DNA of 64,000 nucleotides from Pectobacterium carotovorum (GTDB lineage: Bacteria; Pseudomonadota; Gammaproteobacteria; Enterobacterales; Enterobacteriaceae), in the NCBI RefSeq assembly GCF_033898505.1, contig NZ_JAXAFK010000001.1, forward strand, positions 1,364,001 to 1,428,000, given 5' to 3'. Below the pieces are notes generated by a model. That model worked only from the letters and a program-made list of their open reading frames with translations. It had not been told where the DNA came from and ran no database searches. Position 1 is the first letter of the stretch, and each line of letters begins with the position of its first letter. The translations under genes and the position numbers were made by a program. This document shows positions 50,115 to 61,800 of the stretch, piece by piece.

Positions 50115-50224
50115 GCTGACCAGTTAAGCGGGCGGCTAAAAGGGGGCGAAAGCGGAAAATTTGAGCGTGTTATCAATGCGAAGCCGAACGACGAAATTCT
50201 TTGTGAAAATTGGTAACAACCTGT

Positions 50225-50454
50225 TAGAGTAAACGTCCCTTAAATTGCTTAGGAGCACCGGGCATCAGCCCTTCCCATGGACTGTCACCGACAAAACGTT
50301 CTCTGTTTCCCCGCTAATGCTGGCGGTTTTCTGTACTCAGCTGGTCACTCAGACCACATTCAGAATCTCTCTGATTCACATCAACTCTTTTTATTACCAT
50401 TCAATGCGGCTCATGCATTGATGTCATCTGCTCGTTCATTTTCTGGAGTCTGAC
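50225..50454 (+). other. Long structured leader of yoaE
   Basis: A promoter-like TTGTGA, 17 bp, TTAGAG stands at about 50199-50227. The next 220 bp show several possible hairpins (GGTC-ACTCA-GACC; TCAGAATCTCTCTGA) and CCGC-TAATGCTG-GCGG followed by TTTTCTG near 50312. No frame with a ribosome site was found. It does not show the GGGGAGTA hallmark of the yybP-ykoY class. A regulatory role is inference. Confidence 0.4.
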
Positions 50455-52011
50455 ATGGAATTTTTGCTAGATCCTTCAATCTGGGCAGGCTTATTGACGC
50501 TGGTGGTACTTGAAATTGTTCTGGGTATCGACAATTTGGTGTTTATCGCCATTTTGGCGGATAAATTACCCCCCAAACAGCGAGATAAAGCCCGCATTAT
50601 CGGTTTAAGCCTGGCGTTGTTAATGCGTCTGGGCCTGTTGTCTTTGATTTCCTGGATGGTCACGCTGACGCGTCCACTGTTTAGCATTGGTGATTTCAGC
50701 TTCTCGGGTCGTGACCTGATTTTGCTGTTCGGCGGTGTGTTCCTCTTGTTCAAAGCTACGATGGAGCTACATGAACGGCTAGAGAACAAAACGCACGACG
50801 GCAATGGCAATCGCGCCCATGCGAGTTTCTGGGCCGTAGTGGCACAGATCGTCGTGCTGGATGCCGTGTTCTCTCTGGATGCCGTGATTACCGCGGTGGG
50901 AATGGTCGATCATCTGGGCGTGATGATGACGGCAGTGATCATTGCGATGGGCGTCATGCTGATTGCTTCTAAACCACTGACCCGATTCGTTAACGAGCAT
51001 CCAACGGTGGTTGTCCTGTGTCTCAGCTTCTTGCTGATGATTGGTCTGAGCCTGATGGCGGAAGGTCTTGGCTTCCACATTCCGAAAGGCTACCTGTACG
51101 CCGCGATTGGTTTCTCTATTCTGATCGAACTGTTTAACCAGATTGCCCGTCATAACTTTATGAAGCACCAGTCGCATCGTCCTTTGCGTGAGCGTACCGC
51201 AGAGGCCATTCTGCGCCTGATGGGTTCACGGAAAAACACGGACGATCTGGATGCGGATGAACCCCAGAAGAAGCTCACGACAGAAGAGTTTGCTGAGGAA
51301 GAGCGCAATATGATCAGCGGCGTGCTGACATTAGCATCGCGTTCACTGCGCAGCGTGATGACGCCACGTACTGAAATTTCCTGGGTGGATAGTGAAAGTT
51401 CCGTCGAACAGATCCGTATGCAATTGCTGGACACGCCTCACAGCCTGTTCCCAATATGTCGCGGTTCTCTGGATGAACTGATCGGCATCGTCCGTGCCAA
51501 GGATCTGCTGGTGGCGCTGGAAACACAGACGGATGTAGAAAGCTTCGCTGCAGCGAACCCGCCGATCGTCGTGCCCGAAACGCTGGATGTGATTAACCTG
51601 TTGCCTGTCCTGCGTCGTGCGAAAGGCAGCCTGGTCATCATCACCAACGAGTTTGGCGTGGTGCAAGGGTTGGTTACGCCGCTGGACGTGCTGGAAGCGA
51701 TTGCGGGTGAGTTCCCGGATGAAGACGAAACGCTGGATATCATTCCGGACGGCGAAGGCTGGCTGGTGAAAGGCGGAACAGACCTGCATGCTTTGCAGCA
51801 GGTCGTGGATAGCAGCGACCTGGTTGACCCGAAGGAAGATTACGCTTCACTGGCTGGCCTGTTGCTGGCGCACAGTGATGAGTTCCCGAAAGTCGGCGAG
51901 ATCATCGAATTGCACCACCTGCGCTTCCATATCGTTGAGGTTTCCGAATACCGTATCGATCTGGTGCGTGTAGAACGCATTGTGGATGAAGAAGACGCTG
52001 AAGAAGCGTAA
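50455..52011 (+). CDS. yoaE: TerC-family membrane protein with CBS and CorC domains (YoaE)
   Basis: A 518-residue protein, the same length as E. coli YoaE. TerC membrane domain (about 1-235: [36 protein letters not shown]), CBS pair (about 300-425: [20 protein letters not shown]) and C-terminal transporter-associated CorC/HlyC domain (about 435-515). TerC proteins are linked to metal (Mn) handling during protein export. Divergent from manX as in E. coli. Confidence 0.95.
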   Translation: MEFLLDPSIWAGLLTLVVLEIVLGIDNLVFIAILADKLPPKQRDKARIIGLSLALLMRLGLLSLISWMVTLTRPLFSIGDFSFSGRDLILLFGGVFLLFKATMELHERLENKTHDGNGNRAHASFWAVVAQIVVLDAVFSLDAVITAVGMVDHLGVMMTAVIIAMGVMLIASKPLTRFVNEHPTVVVLCLSFLLMIGLSLMAEGLGFHIPKGYLYAAIGFSILIELFNQIARHNFMKHQSHRPLRERTAEAILRLMGSRKNTDDLDADEPQKKLTTEEFAEEERNMISGVLTLASRSLRSVMTPRTEISWVDSESSVEQIRMQLLDTPHSLFPICRGSLDELIGIVRAKDLLVALETQTDVESFAAANPPIVVPETLDVINLLPVLRRAKGSLVIITNEFGVVQGLVTPLDVLEAIAGEFPDEDETLDIIPDGEGWLVKGGTDLHALQQVVDSSDLVDPKEDYASLAGLLLAHSDEFPKVGEIIELHHLRFHIVEVSEYRIDLVRVERIVDEEDAEEA

Positions 52012-52076
52012 TGCGATCCGCGTAAGTAGAATGTTTAACGTTTAAGCATATTTGAACATTCCTACCAATAAGAGAC

Positions 52077-52110
52077 AATCCGGAATCAGTTTTCTGATTC
52101 CGGATTTTTT
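52077..52110 (+). terminator. Terminator of yoaE
   Basis: AATCCGGAATCA, loop GTTTTC, TGATTCCGGATT, then TTTT: a perfect 12-bp stem. The rest of the 52012-52368 gap is A/T-rich with no gene seen; it probably holds the TPS locus promoter. Confidence 0.95.
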
Positions 52111-52368
52111 ATGCCTGAACAGAATATGGTTTCGCTGTTGATATCTTGTTTCTAAGCGTGTCCAGACGGTGGGGCGATAAGAGGAGGTCATGAAATAGGC
52201 AGTATTGTACGACGAGGTGTAATAAACCTGAAATTATTGGTTAAGGGGATATTTTATCTCAACTTAACGCAAATCTATTGTCATAAAATTATATATTACC
52301 TGACATATTGAGCTTGGTAATTAACGGTTCTACTATGCCGAAAAAACTATTATCATCAGGGATGAAAC

Positions 52369-52764
52369 ATGCGTTGTTTTTTCAGGCTGATTGCTATCAT
52401 GCCTGCGCTATTTTTTTATACCGTATTTTCTGTGCCACTTAATCTAGCAAACCGAAATGACATTCAGCAGCGTCAGATCGAGGTGGTCGAGCCATCTCGG
52501 CAACAGCACGATTTATTATTGCAATTAAATCAGCTACAAACGACGATGAGCCCAGTTGGCGGAAGCAATGCCGGATACTGCTTTTCCACTAAGGAAATTC
52601 ATTATCACAATAGCTCGCTGCTGGGTGAAAGAGATAAAAATAGGTTAAATAAAAATTATATTAACCGTTGTATTAATGTTAATAACATTAATCAGCTGGT
52701 TTATAACGACAGCAATAAATACATCAGGCTGAGCTATATTACCAACTGGGCTATTCCATTGTGA
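52369..52764 (+). pseudogene. Truncated TpsB transporter (POTRA region only; HecB/ShlB/FhaC family)
   Basis: A frame of 131 residues with a hydrophobic leader (FFRLIAIMPALFFYTVFS), a Gln-rich linker (QQRQIEVVEPSRQQHDLLLQL) and a segment laid out like the TpsB POTRA domain (CFSTKEIHYHNSSLL, INRCINVNNINQL, SNKYIRLSYIT). It stops at WAIPL where an intact transporter (about 550 aa) would continue into a second POTRA and the 16-strand barrel. None of that is found in any frame before the TpsA gene. A shifted frame at 52362 (MKHALFF) hints at a further slip in the T-run. It is A/T-rich, unlike the following gene. Confidence 0.75.
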
Positions 52765-52875
52765 ATCTTTCTAATAAAAACCGGATAGCGCCGTGGTGTA
52801 TTACCGCGTTGGGCTGTCGTTTTAATTATTCATTTTTAATGTTTCGTTGTTAATCATTAAGACCGGGGATCAGGG

Positions 52876-55800
52876 ATGAAACCAGTAAAAACCACACAGC
52901 GCCTGCTGGCGTACACGCTGATCCACCTTATTGCGTTTCAGCCGCTGCTGCCAGCGATGGCGGCGGGTGTGCAGGTCGCGGCGGGCAACACCTCGCTGGA
53001 TCAGGCGGGTAATGGCGTACCGGTCATCAATATCGCCACGCCAAACAGCGCGGGGATTTCCCACAACCAGTACCAGGACTTTAACGTCGACAAGCCCGGC
53101 CTGATCCTGAATAACGGCACGGCCCAGTTGAACCCTACCCAGCTCGGCGGGCTGATCCAGAACAACCCCAACCTGAAAGGTAAAGCCGCCGACGCCATTA
53201 TCAACGAAGTGGTGTCCACCAACCGCAGTACGCTGGCGGGCTACCTTGAAGTGGGGGGCAAACAGGCCAGCGTCATCGTGGCCAACCCGAACGGCATTAC
53301 CTGCGATGGCTGCGGTTTTATCAATACCCCGCAGGTGACGCTGACCACCGGAAAACCCCAGCTGGATGCGCAGGGAAACCTGCAACATATCGACGTGAAG
53401 CGCGGCGATATCACGCTGACCGGGCAGGGGCTGGATGCGAGCAAAAGTGACTACCTTAGCCTGATTGCCCGCACGGCGCAGATTAATGCCGGGCTGAATG
53501 CCAACGATACCCGGATTGTGCTCGGTGCCAATCAGGTTGACGCGACGGGCAAGGTGACGGCGCAGGCGGCGGATAGCGGCGTTAAGGTCGCGCTGGATAC
53601 GGGCGCACTGGGCGGCATGTACACCAACCGCATCAAGCTGGTTTCCAGCGATAAGGGCGTAGGCGTCAACGTCGGTAATCTGAGTGCGCGCAGTGGCGAT
53701 ATCACGCTGTCGGCCAACGGTAAACTCACCCTGGGCGATACGGTGGCGCAAGGCACGATTCAGGCAGACGCGGATGCGCTGGCGTTGCGGGGTAAACAGC
53801 AGGCGGGTGACGCGCTGACGCTGAACGCCAGACAGGACATCACGTTGCAGGACGCGACGCTGCGTGCCGGGCAAAATATCGAGTTGTCATCGGGTGGCGG
53901 GCTGAACGCGCAAAACAGCGTCATCAGTGCGGGCGTCGATGCGCAGGGCAAGGTCAAATCAGCACATCACGCCTCCATAAAAAGTGACGGCGTCACTCTT
54001 GAGTCTACCCAGCTTGCTGCCGGTAAGGTGACGATCGACGCAGGGCAATCGCTGCAGCAGGATGCGCAAAGCGGCATCAAAGCGGAGTCGGTGCTTGAGG
54101 TGCGCGGCGACGCCGTATCGCTGGCGGGGAGCGCGGGCGCTGAGGATGTGCGACTCGAGGCGAAAACGCTTAACGGTGCAGGCAGCGCCCAGCTTCAGGC
54201 GAAAGACCGTGCCACGGTGCGTGTAGCGCAGCAGGGCGACTGGCAGGGCAATCTGACCGCCGGTAATGGGCTCACCGTTGACGGCGGACGTCTGGTGCAG
54301 CGCGGTACGCTGGCGGGGAAAACCCTCACGCTGACGCTGGATGCGCTGGACAACCGCGGCGATATCGCCGCACTGCAGGCATTGACGTTCAGCGGCGGTG
54401 ACATAACGAATCGCGGCACGCTGGCGGCGGCCGAGCGGTTGACGGTTAACGCACAGCGTCTGGACAACAGCGGATTACTCAGCGCCCGGAACGAGGTGAA
54501 ACTGGAACTGCAAACGGTGCTGAACAATCAGGGCAACATTCTGACCGATAATCAGCTGTTTTTGCTGGCCGACCACCTCACCAATGACGGCACACTGCAG
54601 GCTGCGACGCTGAACGCACAAGCTAACCAGTTCACCAATCAGGGCGAGGTGACCGCGAACGAACTCGATCTGACCAGTCAGACGACCGAAAACCATAATG
54701 TTATCAATGCACAACAGATGCTGGCGCTGCACGGCGGTAGTCTGGTGAACCGCGGCACGCTCAGTGCGGGTGAAAAACTGGCGCTGACGCTGGGAGACGC
54801 GCTGGATAACCGCGGCCTGATGCAGGCCGGCAACACCCTGCAGGTCACCGCTGACCGCCTCAGCAATGCCGGCACGCTCACCGCACCGGCATTGCAACTG
54901 CACACCGGTACGCTCGCCAATCAGGGGACACTGCAGGCCGACAACGCACTGCAACTGGACGCCACGCGTACCCTGACGCAATCCGCTCGCGGCACGCTGC
55001 TGGCGGGCACCGACCTGACGGTGAACGCCGGACAGGCGGAGACCGATGGCGCGATTCAGGCGCAGCAGTTCCTGCTGAATGCCGAGCGCTGGCTCAACGC
55101 GGGTAAAACCAGTATTACCGGCGACGGACAGATTACCGCTACGCAACTGGACAACCGCGGCAGCCTGCTGGCCACCGGGAACTGGACGATTAACAGCAAT
55201 ACCGCCAGCCAGGCCGGGACGTTGCAGGGTAATGCACTGGCTATTCAGGCGATGACCCTCACCAGCAGCGGGCAGGCACAGGCGCGGGGCGCGGTGAATC
55301 TGACTGTCGCCGATACCTTTACCAATAGCGGCGACTGGCTCAGCGGAGAGTCGCTGCGCCTTCAGGCGGCGAAGGCCGAGAATCGGGGCTCGCTGCAGGC
55401 GTTAACCCTGACGGCAGACGGTGAATATCTCAACAACCGCGGCACGATGAGCGGTATCACTAACCTGTCGCTCTTCCTGAGCGGCAACCTGACTAACGCC
55501 GGCACGCTGCAGAGCAATCAGCTCCGTGCGGAAGCAGCACGCCTTACCAATCAGGGCACGCTTCACGGCACCGATGCGCTGACGCTGGCGATAGCCGGCA
55601 ACCTGTCCAATCAGGGTGAGTTGCTGAGCGAGGGCGACAGCACCACATCGGCACACCGGTTTGATAATCAGGGGACCTTGCAGGCGAAAAACGCCACGCT
55701 GCAGGTCGATGAACTGGATAACGCGGGGAAAATCGTTGGTGTGTCCTCGCTGGCGCTGACGGCGACCTACGGGCTCACCAACCGGCAGGCAGGAAAACTG

Positions 55801-58800
55801 CTGTCTCAGGGCGTAGCGACGCTCACGGCGGCGGATGCCGTCAATGCCGGAGACTGGCAGGCGAAAGCCCTGACGCTGGCGGCAGAGAATCTGACCAATG
55901 ACGGGCAGATTCAGGGGGATGAGGCCTTGTCCCTGACGCTACCCGCAACGGATGGCAAAGGCACACTAGTTAACCGTGGCACCGTGACGACAGGTGGGGA
56001 CGCCACACTGTTCGCGCGCCTGATGGATAACCAGGGCTCATTGTCCAGTCTGGGCCATACGTCGTTGACCGGACTGTCGCTGATTAACGACGGCCGTCTG
56101 GTCGCGGCGACAGGCCTGTCGCTGCGCGGCGACTATCAGGGCCGTGGCCTGCTGAATACGGCGGGTACATTGACGCTGCACGGCGACACGCTGGCGAATA
56201 ACGGGCACTGGGAAAGCCGTGCGCTGTCCTTACAAGGGAAGCACGTTACCAATCAGGGCACAGTGCTGGGGAACTCGGTCGTGCTTTCCGCAGATCGTCT
56301 GGTTAACCACGGCGACATCACGGGTGTCGATACGCTAACGCTGTCGCTCGGCGGCAACCTGAATAATATCGGCACGTTGCGCAGCGACAGCCTGTCGGTT
56401 GCGGCGGCGGGCATGAACAACCGTGGCGAGTTGCAGGGCATTAATAATCTGCAACTGGATGTGGCGGGGTTATTGGATAACGCGGGCGCGATCGGCGGCA
56501 GCAACACGCTGGCGGTGACGGCAGATGCCGTCGAACAACGCGGCACGCTGGAAGGAAAAACCGTCACGCTGGATGCGGCCTCGCTGACCAATCAGGGCAA
56601 AATCCTGGGCGTGGATGCGCTGACGCTGTCGATTGCCGGTAACCTGTCTAATGATGGCAGCCTGCTGACCCAGAAAAATGGCGTGGTAACGGCACAGCAG
56701 GTGGACAACCGCGGACAGTGGCAGGCGGGGAGCCTGACTCTGCAGGCTGATGAGCTCGTGAATGCCGGGCAGATACTGGGGATTGACGCGCTCTCCATAA
56801 CAGCACAGCACGGGCTGACCAACCAGCAGACCGGGAAGCTGCTGACGCAGGGCGCGGCGGTGTTGCAGGCGGCTCAGGCAGAGAACCACGGCGAGTGGCT
56901 GGCGGATAACCTGACGCTTCAGGCGGCCAGTTTCACCAACGCCGGACGGGTGCAGGCCGAAGGCGATATCGGCATCACGGTCGCGCCTGCAAGCGCTGCA
57001 CATCAGGGTTCATTCCTGCCGATGGCGCTGTCGCTGGCGGCAGATATTCAGCAACTCAATGCGTCATCCACACGTCAGGGCCGCGGAGCAACAGACGGTG
57101 TGCTGGACAACCGCGGCACGCTGGTGTCCGGGGATGACACGCAGCTGCGCGCCACGCAGCTAGCCAATCAGGGCTCACTCGCCAGCAACGGCACGGCAAC
57201 CCTTATCGGCGAGACGGTGGAGAATGCCGGAACCGTGCTGGCCGTCACCTCGCTGTCACTGGCGGGAAATTATCAGGGCAGCGGGTCGCTGCAGACTGAC
57301 GGGTTGCTGGACTGGTCCGGTGCGACGCTCACCAACCGCGGACGGTGGCAGGCAAACTCTATCCAACTGCAAGGACACGCGCTGGAGAATCAGGGCACGC
57401 TGCTGGGGCAGCGGACAGACATCACGGCCGATACCCTGTTTAACGGCGGCGAGATTGCCGGCATTGATGCACTGCAACTGACCGTTGCTGACCGCCTGAC
57501 CAATCAGGGCCAGCTTTATGGGGCGACGCTGGGGCTGTCGGCGACTGACCTGTTCAATCAGGGCGAGGTCTCCGGTGACGCGCTACACCTGACGCTGCAG
57601 AAGACGGTGCGCAATAGCGGCCTGATGAGCGGCAGTCAGCGGGTGCAGCTGGAGGCTGATCAGGTCGATCAGTTGGGTTCACTGGAAAGCCGCCAACTGC
57701 TTGTGCAGGCGGATGCGCTCGACAATCAGGGCACGATGCTGGGCGTGGATGCGCTGACGCTGGCGATTAATACCACAGCGCGCAACAGCGGAAAATGGCT
57801 GAGTCAGGGCGACAGCACGCTGACCGCCAGACGGCTGGAGAACTCAGGCCAGTGGCAGGCGAAGACGATGACGTTGACGGCGGATGACGTCGAGAATGCC
57901 GGACAACTGCTGGGGCTGTCGGCACTGATGCTGACGGCAACGGGCCGCCTGAACAATGCGAAAACCGGCACGCTGCTCACCCAGGGCCTGGCGGTGCTGA
58001 ACGCGGCTGAGGCGAGCAATGAGGGCGAATGGCAGGCGGACAGCCTGACGCTGGACGCGCAGCAACTGACCAACGTCGGTCATATTCAGGGGGATACCTC
58101 GCTGAAGGCGACGCTGGCAAACGGCGAATTACACAATCAGGGCACGCTGTGGAGCACGCTCGCCACTATTGCCGCCCGGACGCTGAGCAACGACGGCACC
58201 CTCACCGGGGCGGCCGGGCTGCAACTGACGCTGGATGAGGCGTTAATCAATCAGGGTACGCTGAACAGCTCTCAACTGACCACACAGGCCGACAGACTGG
58301 ATAACCGCGGGAAAATCAACGGCCTCGACCGCCTTGAACTGACAACTGGCAATAGCCTCACCAACCGCGGCACGCTGTACGGGGCGGCGGTGACGCTGAA
58401 CGCCAGCGACCTGACCAACCACGGCACGCTCACCGGTGTCGACAGCCTGAATCTACATCTGAATGGAGCGCTGAATAATACTAGCGACATCAGCAGTCAT
58501 GCGCTGACCCTCAAGGCCAATGACGTCGTCAACCACGGCGCTCTGACGGGCGTGAACGGGCTGACGCTGGCGCTCGGCCATCATCTTGATAATCAGGGGG
58601 CGCTGAACAGCCAGGCGCTCGCCATTGCCGCCCGCGACGTGACCAACGGCGGGCAGCTTAACGGCACGCGTGACCTGCAACTGATGCTGGACGGCACCCT
58701 GACCAACACCGGTGACCTTACCAGCCAGCGTATCGGTATCACCGCGGCGGACGTGCTGAACCACGGGCAGGTGCTGGGCTCGGACGATCTGCAATTGGAT

Positions 58801-61800
58801 CTGCGTAATCAACTGGATAACCGCGGGCTTATCAGCGGCAGCACCACGCTGGGTATCGTTGCGAACCATATCGACCAGCAGGGCACGCTGGAAGCCCGTA
58901 AGCTGAAGGTGGACGCGCAGACGCTGGATAACCACGGCAAGATGCTGGGTGTCGATGCACTGACGCTGGCAATTGCGGGAACGGCCCGCAATCAGGGCAA
59001 CTGGCTGAGCCAGGGCACCAGCACGCTGACGGCAGATCAGGTTGATAATCAGGGGCAGTGGCAGGCAGGTGACATCACGCTGCAGGCCACTGACCTGACC
59101 AACCGCGGACAGATTTTTGGTATTAATGCGCTGTCGCTGAGTGCCGCCAACGGCCTGACGAATCAGCAAAACGGGAAACTCCTGTCGCAGGGTATTGCGG
59201 TATTGCGTGCGGCGACGGTGGCAAACGACGGCAACGCGCAGGCGGACCGCCTGACGTTTGACGCGCAGCAGTTGACCAACCGTGGGCGGATGCAGGGGGA
59301 CCACGGGTTGGCCATCACGCTGGATCGTACCAACCCCGCCAGCCGGTTAACCAATCAGGGGACGTTGCTCTCCGGCGGCGACAGCTGGCTGAGCGCCAGC
59401 CAGCTCAACAATCAGGGCACCGTGTCCGGCGTGGGTAAGGTGACGCTCGACAGCGGTGCGATAAACAACGCGGGCAACGTGATTGCCGACGGGGCGTTGT
59501 CGCTCGATGGCGACTATCAGGGCACAGGCCTGCTGCATACCGCCGACACGTTGACGCTGCGCGGCAATCTGCTGCGCAATAGCGGACGCTGGGAAAGCCG
59601 GGCGCTGGTGCTGAACGGCGGTGCGTTCGACAACACCGGCACGGTTATCGGTGAGCGTGGCATCACACTGGAACTACGGGATGACCTGACGGTTGGCAGC
59701 ACCGGCCAACTGCTGACCAACGGTATCCTGCAGGCGCAGGCAGCCACGGTCATGAACGACGGGTTCTGGCAGGGCAACACGCTGGCGCTGACGGCGGATG
59801 ACGTCGGGAATGCCGGACGGCTACTGGGACTGTCGGCGCTGTCGCTGACGGCGAAAAATAAATTGACCAATGCGCAAACCGGCACGCTGCTCACGCAGGG
59901 CATGGCGGTGCTGAACGCGGCCGAGGCAAGCAACGAGGGCGAGTGGCAGGCGGACAGCCTGGCGCTGGACGCGCAAAACCTGACCAACGTCGGCCATATT
60001 CAGGGCGATAAAACGCTGAAGGCGACGCTGGCAAACGGCGAATTACACAATAAGGGCACGCTGTGGAGCAAGCTCGCCACTGTTGCTGCCCGGACGCTGA
60101 CCAACGAAGGCACCCTCACCGGCGTTGACGGTCTTCAACTGACGCTGGATGACGCCTTAACCAATCAGGGCACGCTGAACAGCTATCAACTGACTGCGCA
60201 GGCCGACAGGCTGGATAACAGTGGGAAAATCAACGGCCTCGACCGCCTTGAACTGACAACCGGTAATAGCCTCACCAACCGTGGCACGCTGTACGGAGCG
60301 GCGGTGACGCTGCACGCGAACGACCTGACCAACCACGGCACGCTCACCGGCGTCGACAGCCTGAATCTACATCTGAATGGGACGCTGAATAATACGCGTG
60401 ACATCAGCAGTCATGCGCTGACCCTCAAGGCCAATGACGTCGTCAACCACGGTACCCTAATGGGCGTGAACGGGCTGACGCTGGCGCTCGGCAATCATCT
60501 TGATAATCAGGGCGCGCTGAACAGCCAGACACTGGCCATTACTGCCGATGAGGTGACCAATGGCGGACAGCTGAACGGCACGCGTGACCTGCAACTGACG
60601 CTGGACGGCACCCTGACTAACAGCGGTGACCTCACCAGTAAAAACATCAACGTCAGCGCGACGAATGTGCTGAACCGCGGGCAGATGCTGGGCTCGGACG
60701 ATCTGCAACTGAATGTGCGTAATCAACTGGATAATCGCGGGCTTATCAGCGGCAGCAGCACGCTGGGCGTGGTGGCGAACCATATCGAGCAGCAGGGCAC
60801 GCTGGAAGCCCGTAAGCTGAAGGTGGACGCGCAGGCGCTGGATAACCACGGCAAGATGCTGGGCGTGGATGCCCTGACGTTGGCAATTGCGGGAACGGCA
60901 CGCAATCAGGGCAACTGGCTGAGCCAGGGCAGCAGTACGCTGACGGCGGACCAGGTTGACAATAACGGCCAGTGGCAGGCGGGCGATATCACGCTGCAGG
61001 CCACTGACCTGACCAACCGTGGTCAGATTTTTGGTCTCAACGCTCTGTCGCTGACGACCACCACTGACCTTGGCAACCAGCAGGGCGGCACGCTGCTGTC
61101 GCAGGGGCTTGCGACATTACGTGCGGCGACGGCGGCAAACGACGGTGACGTGCAGGCGGACCGCCTGACGTTTGAGGCCCAGCAACTGACCAACCGCGGG
61201 CGGATGCAGGGGGACCACGGGTTAGCCATCGCGCTGGACCGCGCTAACCCCGCCAGCCGGTTAACCAATCAGGGCACGTTGCTCTCCGGCGGTGACAGCT
61301 GGCTGAGCGCCAGCCTGCTCGACAATCAGGGCACGGTCTCCGGCGTGGGTAAGCTGACGCTCGACAGCAGTGCGGTAAACAACGCGGGCAACGTAATTGC
61401 CGACGGGGCGCTGACGCTTGACGGCGACTATCAGGGCTCGGGCCTGCTGCATACTGCCGACACGCTGACGCTGCGCGGCAATCAGCTGCGCAACAGCGGG
61501 CGCTGGGAAAGCCGGGCGCTGGCGCTGAATGGTGGCGCGTTCGACAACACCGGCACGGTTATCGGTGAGCGTGGCATCACACTGGAACTGCGCGATGGCC
61601 TGACGGTCGGCAGCACCGGCCAGCTTCTGACCAACGGTGCCCTGCAGGCGCAGGCTGGTGATGTCATTAACGACGGGTTCTGGCAGGGCAACACGCTGGC
61701 GTTGACGGCGAACGGCCTGACCAACGGCGGGACGCTGCTCGGTCAGGACGGGCTACGGCTTGATTTGCTGGGCACTTATCAGGGACGTGAAACGTCTCGC

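Noticed and set aside
52870..53874. 334-residue minus-strand frame and many similar ones to 63962
   Set aside because: The GC-rich repeats of the TpsA gene leave long stop-free stretches on the opposite strand. These share the repeat periodicity and have no independent signals.
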